Notes: generated from the letters alone by a model not told the origin. 34,539 nt of DNA from Clostridiales bacterium (GCA_023663185.1 JAMPHY010000030.1:1-34539); one strand, 5' to 3'. Counted from the stretch's first letter, positions 7,509 to 15,980 are shown. Numbers and translations are program-made.

Positions 7509-8768
7509 TTATTTCGCCATCTTGTTAATATAACTCGTCTTATTCTTGGAATACATAATCTTCTGGCTGTGGTAGAGTCCGTAGTATCCTGAGAACATAT
7601 AGCTGAAAGCCACCGCCAGCAAGTAATACGGCATTCCCGCGTAGCCAAATAATTCAAAACTTACGAGCAGCGACGAAATCGGGCAGTTGGTTACGCCGCA
7701 GAACACAGCCGCCATTCCGACCGCAGTACACAACATCGGTGAGAATCCAATCAGATTTCCGAACAGGCAGCCAAACGCCGCTCCGATACAGAATGACGGA
7801 ACAATCTCCCCGCCTTTATATCCAGCGCCTAAAGTCAACGCCGTAAAAATCATTTTCATGATGAAGGTTGCCGGAGCGACATTTCCATTCATGCAGACCG
7901 CAACTACATCAATTCCCGAACCGTTATATCGCTGGTCGCCCACAATAAATGTCAATATGGCAATTATACAGCCGCCTGCGACAATTCTTACAAACGGGTT
8001 TTTAAAAAATTTCTTATACATATGCCCCGCCTGATGAAGCAGTATACAGAACAATATGCTCACAAAAGCGCAGAGAATCGCAAGCGCGGAAATTTTTACC
8101 GCCGAGCTGATTGTAAATGCAGGCGCCGTATCAACAGGAAAAAACTCCGCTTCTGCGCCAAAGTATTCAGCAATGCCATGCGCGATAAACGACGCTATCA
8201 CACAGGGTACAAGCGCGGAATAATGCATAATGCCTACGCTCACTACTTCCATCGAGAATACTGCGGCAGCCATCGGCGTGCCAAACAATGCCGAGAACGC
8301 GGCGCTCATGCCGCACATAGTCATAACATGTCTGTCCTTATCATCAAAGTGAAACCATATCCCCAGCTTATTGCCAATGCTCCCGCCAATCTGTAATGCC
8401 GCGCCTTCACGTCCCGCGGAACCGCCGAACAAATGCGTTACCAGAGTGGAAAAGAAAATCAGCGGAGTCATGCGCAGCGGCAGATTATCTCCTGAATGAA
8501 TTGAAGATAACACTAAATTGGTTCCGGTACTATCTTCATCGCGCAGAAGCTTATATGCTCCCACAATTAAAATACCGCCTATCGGCAACAGCCAGACAAT
8601 CCACGGATTTTTCGCGCGTGTCTGTGTTACAAACGCCATGCAGAAGGAAAACAGCGTTCCAACCCCTCCCACCACTACGCCGGAAACAGCCGCAAAAACA
8701 ATCCACTTCATAGAATCCTTAAGGTAGTATAAGCCGTTAATAACTTGTTGTTTTATGTGTTCTTTCAT
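7509..8768 (-). CDS. CLC-family anion channel/antiporter, CLC-F-like sequence
   Basis: 419-aa polytopic membrane protein. The CLC signature GGSAGREGAALQIGG is present with the gating glutamate at Glu121. The GSGIP selectivity motif of chloride-type CLCs is missing: the corresponding stretch reads DSTGTNLVLSSIH. This stretch, the LRMTPLIFFSTLVTHLFGG context and the late FCGVTNCPISS resemble the fluoride/proton antiporter branch (CLC-F) as I remember it, where a GNNL-type motif replaces GSGIP. The characteristic Met just before that motif is Thr here, so fluoride specificity is not assured. No fluoride riboswitch is visible upstream; only 47 bases separate it from the HD-PRTase gene. A purine-rich GAGGGAG lies about 12 bases before the ATG. 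Confidence 0.88.
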   Translation of the reverse strand: MKEHIKQQVINGLYYLKDSMKWIVFAAVSGVVVGGVGTLFSFCMAFVTQTRAKNPWIVWLLPIGGILIVGAYKLLRDEDSTGTNLVLSSIHSGDNLPLRMTPLIFFSTLVTHLFGGSAGREGAALQIGGSIGNKLGIWFHFDDKDRHVMTMCGMSAAFSALFGTPMAAAVFSMEVVSVGIMHYSALVPCVIASFIAHGIAEYFGAEAEFFPVDTAPAFTISSAVKISALAILCAFVSILFCILLHQAGHMYKKFFKNPFVRIVAGGCIIAILTFIVGDQRYNGSGIDVVAVCMNGNVAPATFIMKMIFTALTLGAGYKGGEIVPSFCIGAAFGCLFGNLIGFSPMLCTAVGMAAVFCGVTNCPISSLLVSFELFGYAGMPYYLLAVAFSYMFSGYYGLYHSQKIMYSKNKTSYINKMAK

Positions 8769-8815
8769 ATGTACATCAAACTCCCTCTATCGTATATCAT
8801 ATCATTTCTTTCATG

Positions 8816-11533
8816 CTACTTATCAGTCCTTCGAAAAAGCGGATTCCATTTAAATCCGTTATATATTCCTTCTTTCCAAAATGCGGTAATTGTATATGTA
8901 GGAACACTTGACTTCAAAAAAACCATTTGCTGGGAATCATTATAGCCCAATGCCGCATTTTTTACCCGTTCCTCGCTCCAACCATCTTTATATTTTTCAT
9001 CTACTTTCTTGGTTGAGTTCATTAATTCAAATCCCACATTTTTCAACAAGTTTTTCACGCCTTCCCTTTGTTCATCATTTTTGAATGCCAAATTAGTCTG
9101 TTCCTCCAAACATTTATTACTCATATCATTAATATACTTAAAACTAATATTTGTTAGTCCCAATTCAGATAATTCTAATTTCAGTTCTTTCTCTTTGGAT
9201 TTATTAAATGCAATCAAGAAAAACACCAATTCCTTTTTACAAAAAGTGTCCCTAAGATTTTTCGGCAATACCTGAACATGCTCTTCTTTTGTCTTTTTAT
9301 CTTTTATTCCTAAGTACTCCTGCATAATGGATGTCAATTGTGTACCCGAATATGAACCGTCATCAAAAAACATAATTTTATCTGTTTTTCCATCCTGTAT
9401 AATCTCTTTTAATGATGTTTCTGTCTCGATTGAGAAACCAAGATCCTTAATATCATTCCAAAAATACATCATATGTTTTCCACTGTCCATCAAGCTTCCT
9501 AGCGGAACAACATATAAGATGTCATCTCCGTCAGCAATTGTCCGTAAAGTCTCTGATATAGTATTAGCTATATATTCGCGATTAATAAACAGCGCTTTAT
9601 CCAGCAATTTATAAACACCTTCAACCACTATATTACACATATTTTTATCTAAACATGCGCTCATAACTTGTTTGAAAAAACTTTCAATTTCCTTTTCTGT
9701 TACTTTATATCCTTTTGGTCCTTCATAACTACTATATTTTTCTTTAATCTTTGACACTTTGCTTTTAGAAATATGATTATACAATAGTTCATCTCTAATC
9801 AATAATGGTGCATCGTTGTAGTATCCGCTTTTAAATAAGCTGTTGCACCTATTATTAACTTCTTTCTGCTCAAATTTTCCGCACGCAATTCCTTCTTTTT
9901 TAATGCGTATATCATATTTCTTATATAGAATCTTTTCTATCGCTAAGAATAAAAGCAGCCTATCATTTTCATTAGAAACAATATAAGACGCAGAACTACT
10001 CGTCTCGCGGCTGCTTACCAATTCATATCCCCTAAAATCTCTTTTTATTCCATTTCTTAAGTCAATTGGGACCTGTATCTTACTATGTCCAAAAATATTT
10101 GTAGGCGCCTGTATAACATAAATCTGTATATTATCAATATCACTTACTTTTTGATTACATAACTTACAAATATTTATATACTCACCCTTTATTTCTTGAA
10201 TTAAAGTTTTCTCTTCTGATGAATCAATTGTTGTTAATATTGAGTCAAACAGGTTCTCCTTGCAACTCTGTGTTCCTTCAAGATACTCCGGCATAAGGCA
10301 CACAACTCTTTTTGCCATATTGCGATTGTATAAATCTACCAATTGATTATATATACAATCTAGTTTATCGCAATCAGCTTTTTCTCTATCAGCCTTCATA
10401 GCCTCAAAAAAGTAATAGTTAAAGTCTTCATCTGTATAATTAAGTATTTCTGAAAATGTAGTAAACAAGGGCTTATTTAGATGTGATAGTTGATTCAAAA
10501 GATTACGCATACCAGTTTCTGCTGTCAAGACTTTATGATGGTAATAAACACTATCGAACATTATAGTCCTTGCTATGCATAACTGAAACAATGCTTTTTC
10601 AGCAGAGTCTACCATCGCAAGTTCATAAAATTTATTGCTTACATCTGCATTATCATGCCAAAGCAAAGACATATTTATATCATTTGTCTCCACAACGCTC
10701 AATTTTTGTGTTATTCGGGAAATATCTACCGCAACCGGAACACGTGTTGCATGGGAATCACGTGAAAGATAATCACATTTATCTGCATCAATAGGTCCGT
10801 TAATAATGCTGGAATATGGGAGAATTCCCCTATCAACCGGAACTCCAACTATCAAGCATGAAATATATTCTACTAATTCATTGATTTCCTCATCAGAAAC
10901 TGCTCCTATTTCAGGAATTCCCGCAGAAACATATTTCAACAAAGTATGCACGGCATTCGTATTTACAATCATACAACTAAGCAGTTCATGCAATGCGGTC
11001 TCTTTTCCTGCCTTTTTTTCAAAACTCACAAGTGCAGACTCTATAACGTTACTTCGAGGATATAGCGGACTTTTACCAAAATAGTGTTCTGAAACATGAC
11101 TTAAAAACATATGCCCGACATCATGAAAAATAGCCGCAAGCCGCACAGTTTCCCTAAAGTAATTTTTCTTTTTATCATCTATACCAAGTTCACAACGATT
11201 AATAGCCTCCGCCATTCTATTAGCTAAAAAAGTAACTCCTAACGTATGATAGAATCGAGAGTAATCACAACCGCAATACACATAATATGCCAATCCAAGC
11301 TGTTTTATTTTTCTTAAGCGCTGCAATAATGGTGAGTCCAATATATATACTTCCCCGCCGGAAAACTCTATATTTCCCCATACTGCATCAAATATTTCTT
11401 TTCGATTATTACCAAGGTTCTTCTTTAAACATATTTTTTTATTATATTCGCATAACATATCGTCTGAAAATCGCGAAATCTCTTTGTAGATTTCTGCAAA
11501 TTCAGTTTCTTCAAACAGTTCGCTAAATGTCAT
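8816..11533 (-). CDS. HD-domain (SAMHD1/dNTPase-like) and phosphoribosyltransferase-like fusion protein
   Basis: 905 aa, no signal or membrane segment. The N-terminal third is an HD phosphohydrolase: YHTLG (His96), AIFHDVGHMFLSH (His137-Asp138) and PIDADKCDYLSRDSHATR (Asp251), the last very close to the active-site stretch of SAMHD1 and dGTP triphosphohydrolases. The C-terminal third has a PRPP-binding-type motif, IMFFDDGSYSGTQLTSI (about 720-736), after the strand DDILYVVPLGSLMDSGK. It ends with LGYNDSQQMVF and FKWNPLFRR, reminiscent of the PRTase domains described in predicted bacterial conflict systems (PRTase-CE type, from memory). The gene is visibly more A+T-rich than the CLC gene beside it. 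It lies 23 bases downstream of the 132-aa gene and is probably coupled to it. Inference: nucleotide-targeting defence or stress effector. Both domains and their residues look intact. Confidence 0.85.
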   Translation of the reverse strand: MTFSELFEETEFAEIYKEISRFSDDMLCEYNKKICLKKNLGNNRKEIFDAVWGNIEFSGGEVYILDSPLLQRLRKIKQLGLAYYVYCGCDYSRFYHTLGVTFLANRMAEAINRCELGIDDKKKNYFRETVRLAAIFHDVGHMFLSHVSEHYFGKSPLYPRSNVIESALVSFEKKAGKETALHELLSCMIVNTNAVHTLLKYVSAGIPEIGAVSDEEINELVEYISCLIVGVPVDRGILPYSSIINGPIDADKCDYLSRDSHATRVPVAVDISRITQKLSVVETNDINMSLLWHDNADVSNKFYELAMVDSAEKALFQLCIARTIMFDSVYYHHKVLTAETGMRNLLNQLSHLNKPLFTTFSEILNYTDEDFNYYFFEAMKADREKADCDKLDCIYNQLVDLYNRNMAKRVVCLMPEYLEGTQSCKENLFDSILTTIDSSEEKTLIQEIKGEYINICKLCNQKVSDIDNIQIYVIQAPTNIFGHSKIQVPIDLRNGIKRDFRGYELVSSRETSSSASYIVSNENDRLLLFLAIEKILYKKYDIRIKKEGIACGKFEQKEVNNRCNSLFKSGYYNDAPLLIRDELLYNHISKSKVSKIKEKYSSYEGPKGYKVTEKEIESFFKQVMSACLDKNMCNIVVEGVYKLLDKALFINREYIANTISETLRTIADGDDILYVVPLGSLMDSGKHMMYFWNDIKDLGFSIETETSLKEIIQDGKTDKIMFFDDGSYSGTQLTSIMQEYLGIKDKKTKEEHVQVLPKNLRDTFCKKELVFFLIAFNKSKEKELKLELSELGLTNISFKYINDMSNKCLEEQTNLAFKNDEQREGVKNLLKNVGFELMNSTKKVDEKYKDGWSEERVKNAALGYNDSQQMVFLKSSVPTYTITAFWKEGIYNGFKWNPLFRRTDK

Positions 11534-11556
11534 CTATCTTCCGCCTTTATAAAATT

Positions 11557-11955
11557 CTATATATTAGCACCTTTCCTGAAACAATTAGCCAGTTCGAGAA
11601 AACAGCTTTGGTCTATTCCCAGTTCGGTGTTTTGCAACAACTCATCCGCATAATCTGATTCCAGTTTAATGTTTGCCTTTACATAATACGGGTTTTCAAG
11701 GGATACTACTCTTCCGTTAAAACTTTCAATTACTTTTGAAAACTGCTCGTAATTACCTTTAGTTGAGTATTTAAGAAATAGAATATCCAGCTTATTTACA
11801 TATGGACCAAATTGTTCGACATGATGTGTAAAATATTCTGACATATTTTGAATGCCACATTTAAAAGCATCATTATTAATCGGTATTGTGGTAACCTGAT
11901 CATGAAACAAAACTGCCAAAAACTGCTTTACAAACAAAATCTTTGGATCTCTCAT
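11557..11955 (-). CDS. Uncharacterised 132-aa protein, partner of the HD-PRTase fusion
   Basis: I do not recognise this family. The protein is soluble, without signal or membrane segments, and looks mixed alpha/beta: LDILFLKYST, RVVSLENPYYVKANIKL and a C-terminal helical stretch with SCFLELANCF. The ATG at 11955 follows AAGGGGGA by seven bases. It is the first gene of the minus-strand unit and lies 23 bases before the 905-aa protein; its low G+C matches that gene. By position it could be a sensor, inhibitor or adaptor of the nucleotide-acting partner, but that is only context. Confidence 0.75.
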   Translation of the reverse strand: MRDPKILFVKQFLAVLFHDQVTTIPINNDAFKCGIQNMSEYFTHHVEQFGPYVNKLDILFLKYSTKGNYEQFSKVIESFNGRVVSLENPYYVKANIKLESDYADELLQNTELGIDQSCFLELANCFRKGANI

Positions 11956-12264
11956 AATCTGTCCCCCTTAATTAACTTTATCTTATCTTATAACATTTTT
12001 TACTATTTGTACATATATCTATATTAATTTTTATAATTTTTAATATGGCTATCGTCATATATGCCAAAATTTATTAATAACTGCTAACTTATTTTAGTTC
12101 CTTTCAAAGTGAAAATCAAGAAATATCTTTGATGTTTTTACTCTTTCATAATAATTCAGCTCATAGGCACATAAACACATATCGTTTTACTTTTTATCTT
12201 TTATTTCTCGCCTTACTATTCACCCCTAGTACATGCAGTAATTCTCCATGCATTATCGCTCTAG
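11956..12264. other. A+T-rich intergenic region between divergent operons
   Basis: About 310 bases without a convincing ORF. It must carry the promoter of the minus-strand HD-PRTase unit; a TATAAG hexamer close to the 132-aa gene is a candidate -10, but I see no good -35 with it. No RNA gene is recognised. Confidence 0.4.
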
Positions 12265-12299
12265 AATAAAAATTTATTGTTTTTCAATAAATTTTTATT
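12265..12299. promoter_or_regulatory. Perfect 15-bp inverted repeat overlapping a -35 box, candidate operator
   Basis: AATAAAAATTTATTG (12265-12279) and CAATAAATTTTTATT (12285-12299) are exact reverse complements around a five-T loop. The right arm runs into the TTGACA of the next promoter (12298-12303), so a protein bound here would touch the -35 region. The small HTH protein encoded by the same operon is the obvious candidate ligand. As an RNA hairpin it would lie upstream of the transcript and so would not act as an attenuator. Confidence 0.65.
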
Positions 12300-12326
12300 G
12301 ACAATCAAATTCAGCTATGCTATATT
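12298..12326 (+). promoter_or_regulatory. Strong sigma-A promoter of the DUF2975-HTH operon
   Basis: Consensus TTGACA (12298-12303), exactly 17 bases, then TATATT (12321-12326). Transcription should begin near 12333, giving a leader of about 77 bases before the first ATG. It overlaps the inverted repeat at 12265-12299. Confidence 0.8.
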
Positions 12327-12409
12327 ATGGAAAATGATATAAGAAACGCCCTATAATATGACATTTTTACAGGCAATTCGCAGATTGAGAAAGGAGCAAG
12401 ATTATCCCC

Positions 12410-12856
12410 ATGAAAGACAAACTTACCTTATTCACCAAATACCTATTAGATTTTATGAACTACTCAGGCATACTTGTTATCGTAACCCTGCCTCTTAGCA
12501 TTAAACTCTACGGTAAATTCAACACTTATTTTGCCGATAACTATTACTCTCTTTTGGTTGTATTTTTCCTTGCGGGCATATTCGCTTTATTAATTGTCCG
12601 TGAGCTTCGCAAGATGTTTAAGTCGGTAATAAACGACGACTGCTTTATTAGGGAGAACGTAAGAAGCCTTGAGAAAATGAGCATATATAGTTTCTTTATT
12701 GCAGTTATTATGGCATGTCGGCTCTTTATCTATATAACGCCGTCCGTCCTGATTTTGATTCTGGTATTCGTAATTGCGGGGCTGTTCAGCAAAGTGCTGG
12801 CACAGGTCTTTGATAAAGCTGTAACTTATAAACTGGAAAACGATTTGACTATATAG
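12410..12856 (+). CDS. DUF2975-type membrane protein
   Basis: 148 aa with four predicted membrane segments (about residues 17-33, 44-63, 90-108 and 112-132), charged loops and a short basic/acidic tail. The order DUF2975 protein followed by a tiny Cro/CI-type HTH protein is the yoaS-yozG arrangement known from Bacillus and many Clostridia; the function is unknown. The AAGGAG upstream lies 14 bases from the ATG, further than usual, while an in-frame ATT codon sits at a better distance, so the exact start is slightly uncertain. Nine bases separate it from the HTH gene. Confidence 0.82.
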   Translation: MKDKLTLFTKYLLDFMNYSGILVIVTLPLSIKLYGKFNTYFADNYYSLLVVFFLAGIFALLIVRELRKMFKSVINDDCFIRENVRSLEKMSIYSFFIAVIMACRLFIYITPSVLILILVFVIAGLFSKVLAQVFDKAVTYKLENDLTI

Positions 12857-12865
12857 GAGGGCGCC

Positions 12866-13099
12866 ATGTCAATAATAATTAATCTCGATGTTATGATGGC
12901 AATGCGCAAGAAAAGCCTCACGGAGCTTGCCGGCGAAGTAGATATAACTCTTGCCAATCTGTCCATTTTAAAAAACAACAAAGCTAAAGCGGTACGCTTC
13001 TCCACACTTGAAGCCATCTGCAAGGCGCTTAACTGTCAGCCCGGCGATATCATTCAGTATGTCGATGATGAAGACGAGCCGCCGGAAACAGTACAGTAA
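12866..13099 (+). CDS. YozG-type Cro/CI-family HTH regulator
   Basis: The 77-aa protein is almost entirely one HTH_3/Cro-C1 domain: MIS-type N-terminus IIINLDVMMAMRKKSL, the turn region LTELAGEVDITLANLSILKN, and the family hallmark LEAICKALNCQPGDIIQY, followed by an acidic tail. AGGAGGG lies just before its ATG. Small regulators of this type are usually encoded directly after a DUF2975 membrane protein and presumably regulate their own operon; the perfect dyad at 12265-12299 is a ready operator candidate. The target is inferred, not shown. Confidence 0.9.
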   Translation: MSIIINLDVMMAMRKKSLTELAGEVDITLANLSILKNNKAKAVRFSTLEAICKALNCQPGDIIQYVDDEDEPPETVQ

Positions 13100-13120
13100 A
13101 AAGTAAGAAAGGGGCTTTTT

Positions 13121-13435
13121 ATGAAAGCAAATAAAACACTACAGATATTAATAATTGCCATAAATATTATTGGAATTATCTGCTTAATTTATTTTGCCAT
13201 TCCATACCTTACCCATGATACCACTATAGCGTACCCTGATGCAATGCTGCCTGCTGAGGCATGGGATAAGGCTGGTATGACATTAACGTTTGGATTTATA
13301 CCGCTTCTTATTGCCAATGTTTTTAATTTTTTAGTTGTAAAGATGAAGCAAAAATTTGCAGGATTTCTGTTTTTCATTCCCAGCTTAGTATGTTTGATAA
13401 TAGTGATAAGCTATTGGATAACAGCTCTGACATAG
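13121..13435 (+). CDS. Small membrane protein of unknown function
   Basis: 104 aa with three predicted membrane segments: near the N-terminus (LQILIIAINIIGIICLIYFA), in the middle (LTFGFIPLLIANVFNFLVV) and at the C-terminus. The loop between the first two is short and contains TIAYPDAMLPAEAW. I do not recognise the family; it loosely recalls DUF1648-type or immunity-like small membrane proteins. AAGGGG precedes the ATG. It sits 21 bases after the HTH gene and 25 before the next, so it belongs to the same operon. Confidence 0.72.
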   Translation: MKANKTLQILIIAINIIGIICLIYFAIPYLTHDTTIAYPDAMLPAEAWDKAGMTLTFGFIPLLIANVFNFLVVKMKQKFAGFLFFIPSLVCLIIVISYWITALT

Positions 13436-13460
13436 AAGTCAAACATAAAGGAGGATTACC

Positions 13461-15095
13461 ATGAACAATCAACAATTTTCAACACCAACCCCCTACGCAC
13501 AGGGGACACAACAGCCTTACCCAAGCACTCAAATGTATCAGTCAATAACCGAGCCAGACGAAGAAACCCTTATGACGAAAAGCATGAAACGCCAATTTCC
13601 ATTTTTTAGTCTTACTACCGCAGTTTACGCCGTCTTCTATACATTCTGCCTATATAAAAACGCTTCGGGGATTACCTACCCTTTTTTCGTTATCGGAACC
13701 CTTTGTTATTTCTTCTTATCTATGAAAAAGCTAGGGGTTCCATTCAAAAAAAGCAGTCTTTTCTACGTGATTAGCATTGTACTGTTGGGAATTTCCAACT
13801 GCTGTACGGCTTCTTTACAGCTTCTTCTCTTAAATAAAGCCGGCATATTCCTTTTAAGCCTTATTCTTATGCTGCACACGATTTATCAGGATAAGTCGTG
13901 GAGTATATCTAAATATGTCAGCGCAATTTGCAGCACTCTCAGCAGCATTTTCGCCTGCCTTTTAAGCCCTTTTGAAGACATGGTTTCTTTTTTTGCTGCC
14001 CAAAAACAAGCGGATCGTAAAAAAAATAACAATTTTATCTATATTTTAATCGGCGTGGCAATCGCCATTCCGCTGCTTGCAGTCATTATTGCCTTGTTAT
14101 GCAGCGCGGATATCGTATTTCATAAGATACTAAACCAACTCTTTCTGGATTTCAGCTTTGCAGAAAGTTTTTCGGAGCTTTTTAAAATAGCGTTACTTAT
14201 TGCCGTTGTATTTCTTGTATCCTACGCGCTGTTGACCGCATTATGTCAAAAGAAAGTTACCGAAGAAGACACCGATAAAAGAGTTTTTGAGCCTGTAATT
14301 GCAATAGTCGTTACCGGAATGTTATCGGCAGTCTATCTCATGTTCAGTCTGGTTCAAATATTGTATTTATTTATCGGAAATATGCAGCTTCCCGACGGCT
14401 ATACTTATTCCGCCTACGCGAGACAGGGTTTCTTCCAGCTTCTTGCCGTATGTATACTGAATCTTATCATTGTGCTGCTTTGTCTGGGACTTTTTAAAGA
14501 CAACATGATATTAAAAGTAATTCTCACTATTATAAGCGGCTGCACATTCATTATGATTCTTTCGAGCGCTTTAAGAATGTTTATGTATATCGCACAGTAT
14601 AATCTGACTTTCCTGCGGATTTTTGTTTTATGGGCTCTTGTGGTTATATTTTTACTGATGTGCGGTGTAACCGCCTATATATATTTCCACCGCTTTCCAT
14701 TGTTTTTCTATAGCGTTGCGGTTACGACTGTCCTTTATATCGGGCTGTCGTTCTCCCACCCGGACTACTGGATTGCCTTATATAACCTGAATCCGCCGTT
14801 TAGTCATGAACAAACCGATAATATCGGCTACAGTTACGCCTATATCACAAGCCTGTCCGCAGACGCTGCGCCTGTTATATTGGATAAAAGATATAATCCG
14901 TATCTTAATCTTCCTATAGAAACGATGAAGGAGTCCGCCGCGCTTGATGAAAGAAACATTCCTTGTGACGATACAAATGACCGCCTTACCTATTATTATT
15001 ACAAAGGCATTTTTGATGATTCGGAGAATATGAATGTTAGGAGTTTTAACTTTTCGATATATATTGCCGCATGTACTGCTATGTTGTTGGATTGA
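13461..15095 (+). CDS. Polytopic DUF4173/DUF4153-type membrane protein
   Basis: 544 aa. The first 44 residues are hydrophilic and rich in Gln, Pro, Thr and Tyr. About a dozen membrane segments follow, ending near residue 435. The final 110 residues are soluble and include PVILDKRYNPYLNLPIETM and an acidic/tyrosine-rich stretch. The layout and the SADIVFHKILNQLFLDF-type loop fit the DUF4173/DUF4153 family often found beside YozG/DUF2975 proteins in Firmicutes; the molecular role is unknown. AAAGGAGG precedes the ATG. It is the last gene of the operon, closed by the terminator four bases after its stop. Confidence 0.82.
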   Translation: MNNQQFSTPTPYAQGTQQPYPSTQMYQSITEPDEETLMTKSMKRQFPFFSLTTAVYAVFYTFCLYKNASGITYPFFVIGTLCYFFLSMKKLGVPFKKSSLFYVISIVLLGISNCCTASLQLLLLNKAGIFLLSLILMLHTIYQDKSWSISKYVSAICSTLSSIFACLLSPFEDMVSFFAAQKQADRKKNNNFIYILIGVAIAIPLLAVIIALLCSADIVFHKILNQLFLDFSFAESFSELFKIALLIAVVFLVSYALLTALCQKKVTEEDTDKRVFEPVIAIVVTGMLSAVYLMFSLVQILYLFIGNMQLPDGYTYSAYARQGFFQLLAVCILNLIIVLLCLGLFKDNMILKVILTIISGCTFIMILSSALRMFMYIAQYNLTFLRIFVLWALVVIFLLMCGVTAYIYFHRFPLFFYSVAVTTVLYIGLSFSHPDYWIALYNLNPPFSHEQTDNIGYSYAYITSLSADAAPVILDKRYNPYLNLPIETMKESAALDERNIPCDDTNDRLTYYYYKGIFDDSENMNVRSFNFSIYIAACTAMLLD

Positions 15096-15098
15096 TTT

Positions 15099-15139
15099 AA
15101 AGCCATATGTAATCTGCAATAATTACATATGGCTTTTTT
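15099..15139 (+). terminator. Rho-independent terminator of the DUF2975-DUF4173 operon
   Basis: A perfect 15-bp stem AAAGCCATATGTAAT / ATTACATATGGCTTT around an 8-base loop is followed by a T-run (15134-15139). The A-run on the left arm means it could also serve the converging HEPN remnant on the minus strand. Confidence 0.9.
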
Positions 15140-15178
15140 GTAATGTTAATAATTTCCGACAGTATGATACTGTCATCA

Positions 15179-15555
15179 TCATTTATCTACTTCATCCTCC
15201 AGCAGAGCATATACCCATTGCACTATTTCCTCTGCATACAGAATAGCTTCTTTGGCATGACGTTCCTCCAAAAACAACTCATTTGGATATCTGACAGCCA
15301 CACCATACGGAGTAAGTGTATCCGCGTAATCATAATATTTATCTTCAATCTTCACATAATTTTTAACTTGATTTAGCAAAAACGATAAAGTGTCCCTCTC
15401 AATACCACTAATGCCTTAATAGCTTTTTCCGCAGCTTGTTGACAATGGTAGCAAATAATCTCCAAAGGCTTCGGATAGTAGTTCTCCATCAAATGCTTTG
15501 CAACTCCCAAATCCATATCGACCATATCAAGCCACTGTTTCGTTTCCTGCCTCAT
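15179..15555 (-). pseudogene. Broken HEPN-domain toxin gene
   Basis: Two minus-strand frames together encode one HEPN protein. The first (from ATG 15555) reads MRQETKQWLDMVDMDLG...CYHCQQAAEKAIKALVVLRG and stops at 15373. The second carries LSFLLNQVKN...YYDYADTLTPYGVAVRYPN...YAEEIVQWVYALLE and ends at 15179. The frame changes somewhere in 15376-15414. The region where this family normally has its Rx4-6H catalytic motif (usually followed by THDL) is missing or scrambled there. AGGAG lies before the first ATG, which overlaps the MNT gene by 29 bases, the usual MNT-HEPN layout. Likely a frameshift with a small internal deletion, giving an inactive toxin, although a sequencing error is possible. 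Confidence 0.8.
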
Positions 15556-15859
15556 ATAACAGCACTCCTTTTTCAAACACTTCATTTTCTACAGACACCA
15601 TATTTTTTCTTTCATTGAATCGGCTGCTAGTTCCTACGATAATATCTACAGGTCTTTGTTTCGTTGTACGAATCGCTTTATATGCACTCGCAGTCATTTC
15701 CACCAAATCAGTCACCTTATCATCTACTACAATATAAAAATCAAAATCGCTATTCACTGAATTTGTTCCATTCACAAATGAACCAAATAAATATATTTTT
15801 ATAGGCGATAACTGCTTTACAAATTGATTTTTTAATTCTTCAATTTCATTTATCGGCAT
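15527..15859 (-). CDS. MNT-domain nucleotidyltransferase antitoxin
   Basis: 110 aa from ATG 15859. The minimal nucleotidyltransferase motif is clear: IYLFGSFVNGTNSVNSDFDF, the GSx10DxD core that binds metal and nucleotide, with a later Asp in RPVDIIVG. In MNT/HEPN pairs the MNT protein AMPylates and silences the HEPN RNase, or binds it. A longer frame to 15934 exists, but its first codons fall inside the promoter at 15906-15934, so the shorter start is preferred; GGAAA lies upstream of it. The catalytic residues look intact although the partner toxin gene is broken. Confidence 0.9.
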   Translation of the reverse strand: MPINEIEELKNQFVKQLSPIKIYLFGSFVNGTNSVNSDFDFYIVVDDKVTDLVEMTASAYKAIRTTKQRPVDIIVGTSSRFNERKNMVSVENEVFEKGVLLYEAGNETVA

Positions 15860-15905
15860 GATAATGATTTCCTTTCCATTTTTAATAGACGTACTTTTAA
15901 ATTTA

Positions 15906-15934
15906 ATTATATACAGATGTCGGGCTTTTATCAA
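15906..15934 (-). promoter_or_regulatory. Promoter of the MNT/HEPN pair
   Basis: On the minus strand TTGATA (15934-15929), 17 bases, and perfect TATAAT (15911-15906). The predicted start of transcription is near 15899, 40 bases before the chosen MNT ATG. Confidence 0.75.
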
Positions 15935-15980
15935 CGAATATCCTCATGATTTTTTAGCATTAAATGCCGCCTTTTCCACC

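Noticed and set aside
7687-8727. Plus-strand open frames opposite the CLC gene
   Set aside because: They are antisense shadows of a well-supported membrane protein, with no ribosome sites and improbable composition.
8769-8815. Fluoride riboswitch ahead of the CLC gene
   Set aside because: Only 47 bases are available and none of the conserved riboswitch core is seen.
15860-15934. Longer MNT protein starting at 15934
   Set aside because: The extension falls within a good TTGATA-17-TATAAT promoter, and ATG 15859 gives the normal family length.
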